Shown here piece after piece: positions 12,287-23,880 of a stretch of 64,000 nucleotides of DNA. Source of the stretch: Pomacea canaliculata (taxonomy: Eukaryota; Mollusca; Gastropoda; Architaenioglossa; Ampullariidae); NCBI RefSeq assembly GCF_003073045.1, contig NC_037592.1, positions 7,046,047-7,110,046 of the forward strand. The letters run 5' to 3'. The notes beneath the pieces were generated by a model. It worked only from the letters and a program-made list of their open reading frames with translations, was not told the origin of the DNA and made no database searches. Numbering within the stretch: position 1 is the first letter of the stretch; each line of letters starts with the position of its first letter. The position numbers were made by a program, and so were the translations under genes.

Positions 12287-15200
12287 ATGATGTCCACGTC
12301 CAGCCCACCAAACCATTTCTTGCCAAACTGGGGGCTGGCTTGCTGCTTGCTGTTGCTGGGGTCAGTGGTGGTTGCCATGCCGACACGGAGGGATCTGCAG
12401 CGCAGGAAGGTGCTTCAGGATCAGGAGATGAGCTTGTGGGTCGGGGGCAGTGGTGAGGGGCTGAATGACCGGGAGAAGCTGGTGGACAAGCTGATAGTGG
12501 AGGAGAAGAAACGCTTGATCACATCGGCACGCCTGAATAAAGCCCCGTTTCCACCCAGAGACAATTTCTTCTTGTCCCGTGCTGAGATGGAAACGACGAC
12601 GGCGTTCAAAGTCATCCGCGAGATGCCAAAGGGTACGAAGCATGCACGTGCGGCTTTCACTCGATGTCAAAAGGGCATTTCTGAAATCGTTTGGGTGTTA
12701 GATTATAATCTGGGTGCTGCAAGTCATCGCAATCAAACTGATCAATGGTAACTGATAAAAGTGGCTACATTCTAGTCAGTGTATCTAGTCTGTTGCTCAG
12801 GCGCATCAATATTCAGTTTTAAGACAGCTGTATATAGCACGTAAACTGAATAATTCTTTTAGAAGCCATTACCCTAAATACACACTTCCCGTGTCAAGTT
12901 GAAGCACATTACCAATGACGTTAGGTATGGTAGCGAAAAGATGATGATGATGATGACGACGACGACGATGACGACGACGACAACGACGACGATGATTGAT
13001 GATCATGATGATGATGATGGCGGCAGGAGGCGTGCTGCACGTCCATGACGAAGCGATTACTAGCATCGACTGGGTCGTTAAGAATGTCACCTATCGACCT
13101 AACTGCTACATGTGCGTGGACGCCTCCTACAACGTCGAATTTCACTTTTTCTCCATCCCTCCCAAAAACACAGGTGAGCAGTTAGGGTTCTTTCATGAAG
13201 CGAAGTATACGGTTACCTAGGGCGCAAACGCTGGGGTGAGGATGGGTGCTTCGCAGAGATGGTCTGAGATTTTCAGTGATGAAGAAGGATAGGATATTGT
13301 GTTTATGATTGCTCATTAAATAACAGCTGCAAAGCCTACTTTACAGGTTACACTTCTCTGAACGGAGCATCATTGGATCATGCAGACAACCAATGACAGA
13401 AATATCTCGCGCCGTACGATCAACAGCATGTTGAAATAAAATGTATATTCCTTTTCATCTACAATGAAACAAAACAACAGCAATCCTTTCTGAAACTTAG
13501 AAAGGTTTTTTATTGCTACACGCTGTCAGACATCATTTTGTAAGATATCAGATAGTATATCTAACGCGATGTGATTAAGACAGATGTAGACGTCGTACTT
13601 TGAACGACTGTTACAAAGCCAGCTGGTACCATCAGAACTACGATTTGCCCTCTTCATGTCTCTTCGCTTGAAATACTATAAAGACAATAAAGATTCAGTG
13701 CCATAAAAAAATGTCTGTCTTGATCTTTTGGCTTCTCTCTCTCTCCTTTTCCATTCCTCCCTCTTTCCTTGTGTTTTTCATGCGTTCGGAAAAAGTGTGT
13801 GAAGAGAGAAAGGTGTGGTGGACAGGACCACAGAGATAATGTAGATTTGTGTGTGTGTGTCTTTAGAGTAATGAATGCTTGATTCTATGGTTACAATGAC
13901 TTATTTTTTTACTTAAAAGATTGTACTTGGAGGTTGGTGAGTGAGTACAGACAACGGTCCGAGGATGCAGAAGCTTTTGATCAAAGGTTAGTCGCTCTGA
14001 ATACAGTTGTAGCCAAATTCATCAATCTTTCTGGTAGTTTATCATCCGTGCATTTATATATCGCTGTAATAATATTTGCCACAGATGTAAAAATAAAGCA
14101 AAAGGCTTTACAAAATTATGGGTTTCACTTTTCAACCCAATCCGCTTAAAGCGATGTGAGTAAGGAATTTTTATGCTGTGGGTTGTATGGGAATACACAC
14201 ACACACAAACATATTTTTCTTCAAACCGTGCACAGTTTACAGACGAATGTTAAGAGAATGGATGAGAACCTCGACTCTGTCTTGCTAGATTACACGCGAA
14301 CCTGACCCTCTTGGCGGCCTCGCGGGACGTGCACGCGGCCTACCCCAACTCTGACGCCGCGTGGGAAGAGTTCACGGCCTACTTCCGGAAGATAGAAGGC
14401 CTGATGCTGTATGCTCCAGTCTTCCAGGACTACCTGTACGAGGGCCTGAGGCAGTTCCGGGAGGATGGAGTGCAGTACCTGGAGATTCGCGCACTCCTAC
14501 CTCAGGTAATACTTGCTTCAGCCATCCCGTAATTATAAGGAGTATCTATCCCGCATTACCCCTTCATGTAGCCACTCGTGGGTGTACCTTGCTTTAAAAG
14601 ACCTCAGAGTCGTTCTCTTTCTCTGTCTCTCCATCTTATCTCTCTTTTTCAAAGGAAGCTGTTCACTTGTTATATTTGAATACAAACTTGTTTTGTCCTT
14701 AATCCTCAGGTATATGAGTTGGATGGCAAAACGCACGACAAAGCCACGGTGCTCGGCATTTACAAGAAGGTCATCAACCAGTTCGTAGCGGATTTTCCTG
14801 ATTTCACGGGCGCACGTATCATCAACATTGCTGTCAGGTATTTACACACACAGACACACAGATTAAACAACAGATAACTATTAGTGATGTGTTCTCTTAG
14901 TCACCGATCGTTCACTCTAACAATTAATGAAGTGTCATTCTTCTGGCCACTGAATGTATACCAACAATATGTTGATGTCCGTCAATCTTTTAACTCTAAT
15001 AATATTACCATGCAGTATATCTGTGTTAACAATAGTCGCGCACAATAAAACTGTTTGAAGTTAAATCTTTAATAATAGCTTTTTATTGGCGTTTCTCACA
15101 TTTTGGGACCGTAGTTGTGAAACAAGAGCAATATAGCTGCCATGAGGCAAAGAAAAGATTTTTGTTTCCAAAGTTATTAAGCTATGTATAAAACTTGTTT

Positions 15201-17345
15201 TACACCTGGAGCAGTAGTGATAACGCGATAGCAAAGATTCCCTGGTTACAAGGGACACGAAGTAGTGACCGCGGATTTTGCCCTTCGTCAACGACTTACT
15301 CTCTCTTTATAACCTCCACTCATGGTGTGATGATGACAGGTTGATAACATTTTCAGCTGCTAGTTATTAATGATTGAGTACACTAAGTCTGCTGACAGTT
15401 TCGATTAAGTAGTTAAGAGTCAAGCCACTATAATGTGCTAACACTTTCGTAGTTAAGGCACACACTAACCCCGCACTTTAAACCACTATGTTTCGTGGAA
15501 AGGTTCAAGGAGAAGTCGCTGATGCTGGAAGACATCAAACAGGCGGCAGCCTTATATCAGTCGGACCCTGGTTTCATGGTGGGTTTCGACCTTGTCGGAC
15601 ATGAGGACCCGCTTAACCCTCTGTCTTACTACTTCGAGGAATTGCAGTATCCCTCCCAGCAGAACCCCCCTATTCAGCTCCCCTACTTCTTCCACGCCGG
15701 AGAGACTAGTGAGTACAAAAACTTGGATGGAAAAAGGCAACATTTGAACACGTGCCTGAGGATGCTGCTATTGTTATTTTTGTTCGTGTTCTTGGTATCG
15801 CTCATGTTCTTGATTTTGCTCGTGTTCATCATATTGCTTGTTAATTTTGTTTATATTCATAATCTATGACTTGGGTATAGATTCTTTCAACGTATCCCTA
15901 CCATCTTCATCATCATAGCTATCGATCTTGAAGATGATTACCGACGTACAACTTTCACCACGAAGCCATTTATTGGTTTCAGACTGGGAAGGAACGGCAG
16001 TGGACTACAACCTACTGGACGCCATCTTGCTTGGAACCAAGCGTATCGGTCATGGCTATGCTTTGCTCAAGCATCCGGTTCTAATGGAAAAGGCCAAAGA
16101 GATGAACATTGCCGTGGAACTCAATCCGATTTCGAACCAGGTCAGTAGAGGTCAGGCTTATTTTGAACCAGGTCAGTAGAGGAGTATGGAGTCAGATGCA
16201 TTAATAAAGCTTAGTGATGGATGTTGGTAGATTGTAATTGTTAGGCCGTCGTGTTTTTCTCTTTCTGATGATTATTGTCACAGCCGTCTTATTCTCTAGA
16301 TACTGAAGTTGGTCGACGACTTGAGGAACCATCCGGGAGCGGTCCTCATCGCCAACGGCTTTCCGGTGGTTATCAGTTCCGATGATCCGGTCGTGTGGGG
16401 CGCGCTGCCCTTGACACATGACTTCTACGTTACTTTCATGACAATGATGGGGGCCGACATGGGGCTGGCCACACTCAAGAAGCTGGCTCTCAATTCACTG
16501 GAGTAAGTACATACATACGTTATCTGACTGCATGTGTGTGGTACGTTAACTATGCGTCCAGCTAGTGTCTAACCCTGATCGCATATCCTTGTGTAATTAG
16601 TATTTGACTGATCTATTTGTTTGTAGTTGACAAACTCGATGCGGTATTTGCAATTGATAGATTATTTGTAAATGTATTGGTATCTGATAAATTATGTATA
16701 ATATAAATAAATTTTAAATCATTTGATGAATATATTAAATCCAAAAGAATACTTATAAATTTAAGCAAAGTTATTCGAATTGCATCACTGTTTAGGTGAT
16801 TTCTCTTTATGTATGTTTAATTGTATTCCCATGTATTCATCTATATATTTTGCCATTTTGGCACCATCTGTTGTGAGGTTGTTACTGTGTGGTGAGATTG
16901 TTATTGTATGATATTGTTATGATATGATCTTATAACTAAACACGCACCCAGTGCTTATATAGCCAATAAATAAAATGCTCAAATGTAGTTGCTATTGGTA
17001 GAATACTTACACAATATCTAAAAATTGTTTTGACAAAGTAGCCCTACTTTATAATATAACCATAGAATATAATTTATTGTCCACACACATGTGAGTGTGC
17101 GTGTGTACGTGTGTGGAAGGCGGGAAGGGGAGGGGCGGCTGTGCACGTAGTAGGGGAGACTATTCAGCGTTCTGCGAAGTTTGTTTTTGTTTATTACCTC
17201 CCATGTCACTCCTTTTTCCAGGTACAGCGCACTTTCACAAACTGAGAAGCAAACCGCCATCCAATCTTGGAGGCTGAAATGGGACAGTTTTATCAGGAAC
17301 ACCATACAGAAGTACGATTTGGAACATTTATTCCCCGTTGGCTAA
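12287..17345 (+). CDS. ADGF: Adenosine deaminase-related growth factor (ADGF/ADA2 family), secreted
   Basis: Secreted enzyme converting extracellular adenosine to inosine; family members act as growth factors by removing adenosine. Nine coding exons join in phase through GT-AG sites: 12,287-12,632, 13,027-13,173, 13,920-13,986, 14,289-14,505, 14,710-14,837, 15,503-15,708, 15,983-16,140, 16,300-16,502 and 17,222-17,345, giving 531 residues, normal for the family. Residues 1-31 are a signal peptide (core [14 protein letters not shown]); 32-112 fit the dimerisation helices. [13 protein letters not shown] (113-125) holds the zinc-binding HxH (H120, H122). Next comes a putative receptor-binding insert with cysteines (CYMC, DCTW). 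HAGET (366-370), RIGHG (391-395) and SSDDP (449-453) supply catalytic and zinc residues. The protein ends EHLFPVG. All key residues are present, so it looks functional. I start at the first of two Met codons (MMSTSS). The exon 7 start is the least certain junction. Family assignment is firm. Confidence 0.95.
12940..13016. repeat. GAT/GAC trinucleotide repeat beside an ADGF splice acceptor
   Basis: Mixed (GAT)n and (GAC)n units run up to the acceptor GGCGGCAG of the second coding exon (starts 13,027). There is no pyrimidine tract in the last 60 bases of this intron. The truncated ADGF duplicate ends in the same kind of repeat at 23,615-23,700. The complementary strand reads as runs of His or Ser and is not a gene. 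Confidence 0.9.
16790..16990 (+). repeat. Dispersed repeat (SINE or LINE tail), partial copy
   Basis: It lies in the last ADGF intron. It shares with 34,205-34,465 (opposite strand) the order CATCTATATATTTTGCCAT, GCACCATCTGTTG, GTTATTGTATGAT, ATATGATCTTAT and GCCAATAAA. The other copy continues into the AAAGCGCTTT and GCTATATAA tail seen in many invertebrate short repeats; this copy is cut before that. Confidence 0.65.
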
Positions 17346-17590
17346 ACCTGATACCGCACTGATATCCTTTCACGCCGAATTTTACACCGACCTTCGCTTG
17401 GAACCACTAATCGTTCAACACAGATATTCTTACCAGTGACTCTTTCAGTTAATGTTCAACTTACCAGAGTAAGTTAAACAATCAAACAAAAATATATTTA
17501 TAAAAACTCTTTTCAGCCTTTTTTACGCCAGCGAAATGCTTATTGGAAGAATTTATTGCCTTGAAAATAAAAATATGTCCATTAAAGGTT
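17346..17590 (+). terminator. ADGF 3' UTR and poly(A) signal
   Basis: After the TAA at 17,343-17,345 an AT-rich 3' UTR of about 220 bases leads to AATAAA at 17,566-17,571, which is the expected cleavage signal. Further AATAAA-like hexamers occur downstream but this is the first clear one. Confidence 0.65.
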
Positions 17591-18640
17591 GTAGCCTGAA
17601 TGAGAAATTATGACTCAGTTTAGTTCACTGAAAAACGTGTATACTCTTAATGAAAACTTTTTATGGGGCTAGCCTTCGGTGGTGTTTTTATTTTACTCCG
17701 AATATTTTCATGACCCATCCACCAGATTGTTTATAGCGTGAAACGATCACAAGGTGAAAACACTTCTCTGACAAATAAACCAAGCAGTTATTGCAACAAG
17801 CAAAGATTTTTAGGCTTTATTTCTTTTTTCCTTTGCTTAAAAAGCAGTTTTGGCATTCACATTTTGTACATATATCTTTATCAGATACTGTACATCACTT
17901 TCAGTGAAAATGTAAAAAGGTTTGAGATATTTGTGTAGTTAACAGTGATCCGGTTTGAACCACGATCAAACTTAAAGCTCTGCAAGATTTTATATGAGAG
18001 TTAGAGTACAGTCAAAGATATAGAGAAATTAAATTAATAATGAAATACATGTATAATTAAAATATAATTTACAATCAAATATATGTACCATTAAACTTCA
18101 TTCTCTCCGCAGTATTTATAACTAGGTGTGGTGCCGTTTTGCTATAGGCTTCATTGCCTTAGCTTCCCAAATAGTCGAATGTTCTAGTTTCTTTTAAGAT
18201 TTGATGTTTCCTTATGAAGACTGTTCTTAGTTCATCTTGTTTTTGGATTTTTACACGCAGAATTAAGAAACTTCATTGCATATGCAGAGTTGTTTCGTTT
18301 TTATTTTATGTGTGCGTGCGTACGTGTGTGTGTTTATGTGTGCACGTTTGAAAAAAGTGCAAGAGATTTTCTGACTTGAAACGACAACATAACAATGTGA
18401 TATGGTTCGTTGAATGAGAGAGCGGAAAATTGTATGATTTCGGAACTGAACTTCAAAAACTAACAAGAAAATCCTTTAGAGTTATTTCCCTTTTAACGAC
18501 AAGGTTAACTATTCCCGAACCGACTGTCACGCCCACCCTTCAGACCAGCTCAGCGACAAGCCCACCCAGGGATCGGAGGGACATCGTATTTCATCCGTTC
18601 CACACTGTTCATGTCATCTCAATGGAGTTCGTGTGACGGA
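17591..18640. other. Intergenic DNA, no gene seen
   Basis: AT-rich sequence with short GT runs (18,310-18,340). The block at 18,500-18,640 is less AT-rich and might be the worn upstream part of the LINE relic that follows, but I see no protein similarity there. Confidence 0.4.
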
Positions 18641-18719
18641 GTTGAAGATAGCAATCAGAACATAACATCAATAGACATGTATTATAATTATCTCATAAAC
18701 ATATATATATATTATCATC

Positions 18720-19000
18720 AGCTGTTGTGGCAAGATCAGGCGCGCAGTTCAGAACTGGTCACAGACAGACAACTCCCTCTCTTGCCGTTTGTCCCCATCC
18801 CCACATGCTCGCGCGGAAAAGCGGACTGCAAACCACATCCTGCAAGACTGCAAAGCTTTCGTTCTTTGCGAGAGAAGACGTTGCAGAGTCCCTCTTCCCT
18901 CCACCAACACACACCATACAGACACGTGGAGACTGCGGGAGTCAACTAAACTCACACCAAGAACAAGCCTCTCATTACCAACACGTGCTTTCATAATTAT
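18720..19000 (+). mobile_element. LINE relic, C-terminal fragment
   Basis: Translated pieces in two frames resemble the end of a non-LTR retrotransposon polyprotein: ARAEKRTANHILQDCKAF fits the cysteine-containing HILQDC motif after the reverse transcriptase, and GDCGSQLNS fits the LWG-like motif that follows, before the C-terminal phenylalanine-containing end. The frame changes at least once between them, so it is dead. The reverse transcriptase itself is missing and I do not assign a clade. Confidence 0.6.
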
Positions 19001-19189
19001 ATTAGCTCAGGTAAAGAAAGGACAGACCACCGACCACCGACCACTATGACTGCAAGCTGTCATCGTCACCCTTGATGTACATCTTTGAGCATATCACACT
19101 TTAGTGTCCTTTCTATAAAGTTCGGGATGTGTGATGTGTTGCAGGGTGAGCAGATAAATCAATCTGTTAAACATTCACCCAGTAATGAT

Positions 19190-19355
19190 CGAGGGATCGC
19201 GATAGCACAGCTGGAGAATAAAACGCTTGTCTGCTCGGTAGTGTGGTAATTAAATTGTCACCTTTGCACTGAAACCCCCGAGTTCAGATCTCTCTTTGGG
19301 ACATTCTCTGTATGTGACAGCTGTTCTCCGAGCTGGCCACCGGGGGTTTCTCAAG
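19190..19355 (+). mobile_element. Probable tRNA-derived SINE
   Basis: GCGATAGCACAGCTGGAGAA resembles a degenerate tRNA A-box region, and CCCGAGTTCAGATCTCTC about 65 bases later resembles a B-box (GTTCRAATC). The spacing and the spliceless, frame-poor body fit a tRNA-derived SINE head. A tail repeat was not identified, so this is moderate evidence. Confidence 0.4.
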
Positions 19356-19358
19356 GTA

Positions 19359-19439
19359 CAGTGAAACCACGATTTTCGTCGGTGCTCGAATTTCGTCGGC
19401 ATCATCACGTGATTATCGACGAAAACCAATGTTTCACTG
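19359..19439. mobile_element. 81-bp palindromic MITE-like relic
   Basis: The left end CAGTGAAACCACGATTTTCG and the right end CGAAAACCAATGTTTCACTG are imperfect inverted repeats of about 23 bp with CAGT...ACTG termini typical of pogo/Tc1-type ends. TA precedes the left end; the right flank is AA, so a TA target duplication is only half visible. Confidence 0.5.
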
Positions 19440-20322
19440 AACTACGATTTCCTTCCTTTCTTTCTGCTCCCTCAAAGTGCAAAATCATCTCTAGTTGGAA
19501 GCACTTTCCCGTCAAACCAACCAACCAACCAACAATCAAGGGCAATCTCAAGGATGGGCGACGGCGACAGATGACTGTACCTACTATAAGCAAGTATATT
19601 CTACTGTCTCTCGCGCAAGACGTTTTTTTTTTATATTATTATTCATGAAGGCAAAGCGGGCAATTGATATATACGTATAAGGAGGGGAGGAAAAGAATCT
19701 GGAAATTAGCTCATTATAGTTTGTAAATCACTAGTTGACACAAGTTTTTCTTTTCGTATAGGCCTCATCGTACATCTTTCTTTCAAAGGGTGGAATCCCC
19801 AGATCGTAAAACTGGGTATATGCCGTTGAATCATCCCGTCAATAAACTCTTGTATTTATCATTAATGGCAATCGTTTATTATTTTTCCAGTATGTAACAG
19901 TATGCTTACATATTTACAGCCGGCAATATCTACATGTCATTTAAGAACGAAATATACACAATAGATGTTGGTGGACAACTTTGAAGCGGTCTTTAAAGTC
20001 AAACGCTGTTTATTTGCTGTTGTTGTTGGTTTTTTTTTTCGTGCTGACTTTTCTTTTCTCTTTTACGCTCTTGACTTGTGATGGTCTATTAGTAACAGAG
20101 GAGTTGAAAAATTAGGAAGTCACTGGGAGGAACAAAATTAAATATAGTTATATCGATATATTATAATATTTAAGAAATATGAGAAATGTCTTCCGCTGTA
20201 ACTACATAATTCAATAATATATTATCATCATATAATCATATAGTAAATCATAAAGTAGCTATGTATGTGTTGAGGAGAGGGGTATGTAAATGCACTCATG
20301 GGGTTTTGGAAATTTATATCTG

Positions 20323-20641
20323 CACAATAAAACAGGCTGTGGACGACCTGCGTATAGCGATCAGGTTTTGCTGACAGTGAAGACACCGGACAAAGACTAA
20401 ATGAGCGTTAACGAGACGCAAACAGGTTTAAAAAGTATATCGTCTTCATAATAAAACAAGCTGTGGAAGAAAATTTTCTACGTTTGGTGGTCAGGGTTTG
20501 CTGACAGTGAAGAAACTGAACAAGGAGTAAACGAGCTTGTTTTTTATGTAGGTGATATAATACAGAGACTGGACAAAGGTTAAAGGACATCAAAACCTGA
20601 TCGTGATTCACAAATTGTCGTTTACAGCTTGTTTTATTGTG
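20323..20641. mobile_element. Small TIR-bounded element (MITE-like), copy 2
   Basis: Matches the element at 7,723-8,061: the left end CACAATAAAACAGGCTG and right end CAGCTTGTTTTATTGTG are inverted repeats with one mismatch, and the internal direct copy ATAATAAAACAAGCTG is present near 20,449. It is about 20 bp shorter than copy 1. Confidence 0.6.
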
Positions 20642-21654
20642 TATGTGAGCGATAATGAACTGTCTTTATACGCGTGCAAAGACGGTCATTACATCCTAGA
20701 CACCGGGGCACGTGACACCTGCAGCCCGTTGGCCTGTATTGTAGTGAAGAGGAAATTAGTCAGTGTCAGGCAGACTAGGACTGTACACGTTGCAAAGCTG
20801 TTAACACACTGTATTTAAACTACGGTTTCACCAAACAATGAAGGATTATTTATTGTTGACACTTTTATACAGACCGCGCGGAAGAAAGCCAACGTTGGGT
20901 ACCGGGGAAAGTTCAACCTCCATCCACTCCCATTCTTCCCCTGACACCACCATAACAAATCTTTTAGTCTCACTGTTTTCACCACATCAGTTTGACAATG
21001 TTCTTTTAATAATTCGCTCTATTTTGTCGGCTGCAGCATTAGAGTGTTATTGGTGCTAATGCTGTATCATGGTTGTTTAACGAGGAACTTCTGTATAGAC
21101 TAGTGTTGTTGTGTGTCTTGATGGAGAAGTAAGGGAGGGCACTCTCTCACTGTTCACAGAGTTGTCCTCACTACGATGACATTTTTTTTTTCCTTTCGCT
21201 GCCCAGGTACACCATCCCTCCCTGACCCTACTCCCTCCCCACCTCGTCATGCCTCAATATCAGAGTCAGAAGGTGAAACAACACTTAGTCTGAATTCTCG
21301 CTTGTCACATGCATTTTTTTTGTGTCGGTTTACTTCTCGCAACGGCCATATTTTGTGTGCTAAGCAGTAGTGTACGTTGTAGTGTCAGAGTCAACAGTTC
21401 TTGACCATGCATGACATTGCTCATTCATTGCACAAAAACGGGCTTCCCAGCATAAAAAGAAAGAAACCTAGAATTTTTTCTTCAAATCTGTCAATGATTT
21501 AAATATAAGCTTCCCTGAATGTGAAATTTTTCCTTCTCATAGAAACAATTAAGACCTCGGTTACGTACGTATTTTAAAGGTGTATTACACAGTTAACCTA
21601 TAACAGTAGAGTACACTATGACATGGCAAAGGTACAGGTGAACCAACATAAAGT

Positions 21655-21900
21655 AATTAAATATAAAAAGCGAAACGTGCTTAAATTAATCGAACTAATT
21701 AAACACAGCGAAACGTGCTTAAAGTAATTGAAATAATTAAACAAATAGAGAAACGTGCTTACATTAATTGAACTAATTAAATACAAATAGAGAAACGTGC
21801 TTAAATTAATTAAACTAATTAAACAAATAGCGAAACGTGCTTAAATTAATTGAACTAATTAAACAAATAGCGAAACGTGCTTAAATTAATTAAAGTAATG
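21655..21900. repeat. 40-bp minisatellite, six units, in the duplicate promoter
   Basis: Six units of about 40 bp, each with GAAACGTGCTTAAATTAATT followed by (G/A)AACTAATTAAACAAATAG. Copy 1 at 9,130-9,190 has only about two. The array lies roughly 130-370 bp upstream of the duplicate TATA box at 22,028. Confidence 0.9.
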
Positions 21901-22027
21901 AAACATAAATAACACAAATCACACGAAATCATGGCATTTGAAGCTGTCCAGTCATAGCAGCGGATGAGAAATAGAACCTAACTCTTGCATTTCAAGTCCT
22001 ACATCCGGTTGGCCTACTCCAAGGGTG

Positions 22028-22142
22028 TATAACACGTATGTCCGCGTACAAGCAGAAGGTCCCGGGAACACCAACAAGAAACCCTAGAAGTTGTCGATCA
22101 TTTGCCTGCAGACATTGCTGACGGCAAGATGAGAAGACAATT
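22028..22142 (+). promoter_or_regulatory. Duplicate ADGF promoter and first exon
   Basis: TATAA at 22,028-22,032 is followed by a block matching the first exon of ADGF (GGTCCCGGGAACACCAACAA and onward) to a donor CAATT|GTGAGA at 22,142. The E-box after TATA is altered to CACGTA. Confidence 0.5.
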
Positions 22143-22947
22143 GTGAGAAAAGTTTGATTTTATAAGATGCTTCAATACGGACATAGATGCTAGATTTTCA
22201 GCTTTTTCTAAAATAATTATTTTATTCTTTTAATTTGTTGCCATTTAAAACCATTTTTTTTTCTCTCTCTCTCTCTCGAATAGCTATTTGTTTCAACCTT
22301 TGTTTATCATTATTATAGTCTTGAAAGACAACACGAGCGCTCAGCGAAAATCGCTGTAAATATAAAGTATAAAGTATTACAAAACACATTTTACCAGTCT
22401 GAGAGCGAATTCTGTTTGGACCTTATAATTTTATTAAATTTTCAGTCAAAACTTCTAAATAAAGTTGTAGGGCTGTATTTCAAAATCAGCCGTTTCATTT
22501 TCTGGTTAAAAAATCGCTTATGGAACAAGAGAACATGAGCGATGTTTCTTCATTTGACTCGAAGACATGCTTAGCTTTGCTCAGAGCCACACTCACTGTT
22601 AATATTTGTGGGTTTTTGTTTGTTTTGTTTGTTTGTTTTAGGTGGGTGGGGGAACTTTGATTTGTCCTTTATTGTAGATAGTATTTTTAGTAGATTTTCA
22701 TCGAAAATATTGCCATAGTGCCTTCTAAAATGGAAATCACTGTATCCACATCCTTGTTTTCGATAGGGGCACTTTGTGTTTGTTCTTTTTCCTTGTCTCC
22801 ATCTGTTTGCAACCGTTTTATGAGATGAACCAGCACTAGCTACGAGCATTGGAACTTAAGAATTTCTGTTGCTTCCCACTAAAGCCAGTTTTTCCTCCTG
22901 TCGCCGCAGTTCCTGAAGACAACACGTGGCAGCGGGCTTAGATTCTG

Positions 22948-23293
22948 ATGATGTCCACATCCAGCCCACCAAACCATTTCTTGCCAAACTGGGGGCTGGC
23001 TTGCTGCCTGCTGTTGCTGGGGTCAGTGGTGGTTGCCATGCCGACACGGAGGGATCTGCAGCGCAGGAAGCTGCTACAGGATCAGGAGATGAGCTTGTGG
23101 GTCGGGGGCAGTGGTGAGGAGCTGAATGACCGGGAGAAGCTGGTGGACAAGCTGATAGTGGAGGAGAAGAAACGCTTGATCACATCGGCACGCCTGAATA
23201 AAGCCCCGTTTCCACCCAGAAACAATTTCTTCTTGTCCCGTGCTGAGATGGAAACGACGACGGCGTTCAAAGTCATCCGTGAGATGCCAAAGG
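22948..23293 (+). pseudogene. Orphan duplicate of the ADGF signal-peptide exon
   Basis: This 346-bp exon is the same length as the first coding exon of the intact gene and is open throughout: signal peptide, the dimerisation helices and the start of MPKG. It has three amino-acid changes (V to L in QRRKLLQ, G to E in SGEELN, D to N in PPRNNF). The acceptor (CCGCAG|TTCCTG) and donor (AAGG|GTACGA) are kept. None of the catalytic exons appears in the rest of the window, so on its own it cannot encode a deaminase. It could be transcribed from its own promoter copy, be a gene fragment left by an incomplete tandem duplication, or be an assembly duplicate of the other allele. High similarity implies it is young. 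Confidence 0.8.
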
Positions 23294-23614
23294 GTACGAA
23301 GCATGCACGTGCGGCTTTCTCTCGATGTCAAAAGGGCATTTCTGAGCGTGTTTGGGTGTTAGATTATAATCTGGGTGCTGCCAGTAGATGACTACAAGGC
23401 ATTGCAATCAAACTGATAATTGTAATTGATAAAAGTGGCTACATTCTAGTCAGTGTGTTTAGCCTGTTGCTCAGGCGCATCAATATTCACTTTTCAGGCA
23501 ACTGTTTTGCACGTGTCCTGAATGAATAGTTGTTTTAGAAGCCATTACTCTAAATACACACTTCCCGTGTCAAGCACATTACCAATGACGGTTTGGGTAA
23601 GATAGGGAACAGAC

Positions 23615-23880
23615 ATCGACGATTACGATGATGACGACGACGATGATGATGACGATGACGAATGCGATGACGACGATGATGATGATTGATGATGGATTGA
23701 TGATGAGGGTTGATGATTGATTATGGATGGGTGGATGAGTGAGTGGGTGGGTGGATGGATAATAGATGATTGATGATGATTGATTGATGAGGAGGATTGA
23801 TGATGCTGATTGATGATGGATAGACGATGGATGGGTGGATGGATGGATGATGGGTGGATGGATGGGTGGGTGGATGGATG
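23615..23880. repeat. GAT/GAC then GATG/GGAT microsatellites
   Basis: The first part (to about 23,700) is GAT/GAC like the ADGF intron repeat; the second is (GATT)n, (GGTG)n and (GGAT)n. On the minus strand it reads as His/Ser/Pro-rich repeats, which are not a gene. It directly abuts repeat copy A. Confidence 0.9.

Larger units (their letters stand above)
19858..23700 (+). repeat. Segmental duplication, copy 2 (orphan ADGF 5' module)
   Basis: Direct repeat of the ADGF 5' half. 19,858-22,330 matches 7,434-9,620 and 22,650-23,615 matches 12,040-12,940; the intervening 2.3-2.4 kb of copy 1 (with the ATACA repeat and fold-back element) is absent. Matching order: TIR element, TATA box, non-coding exon, signal-peptide exon, then the GAT/GAC microsatellite, where similarity stops. 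It lies about 2.3 kb downstream of the intact gene's poly(A) signal. Confidence 0.85.

Noticed and set aside
12362-12670. Minus-strand ORF of 102 codons, repeated at 23,074-23,331
   Set aside because: It is the shadow of the ADGF signal-peptide exon; it is conserved only because the exon is duplicated.
12869-13145. His- and Ser-run minus-strand ORFs
   Set aside because: They are the complement of the GAT/GAC microsatellite and overlap the ADGF exon on the other strand.
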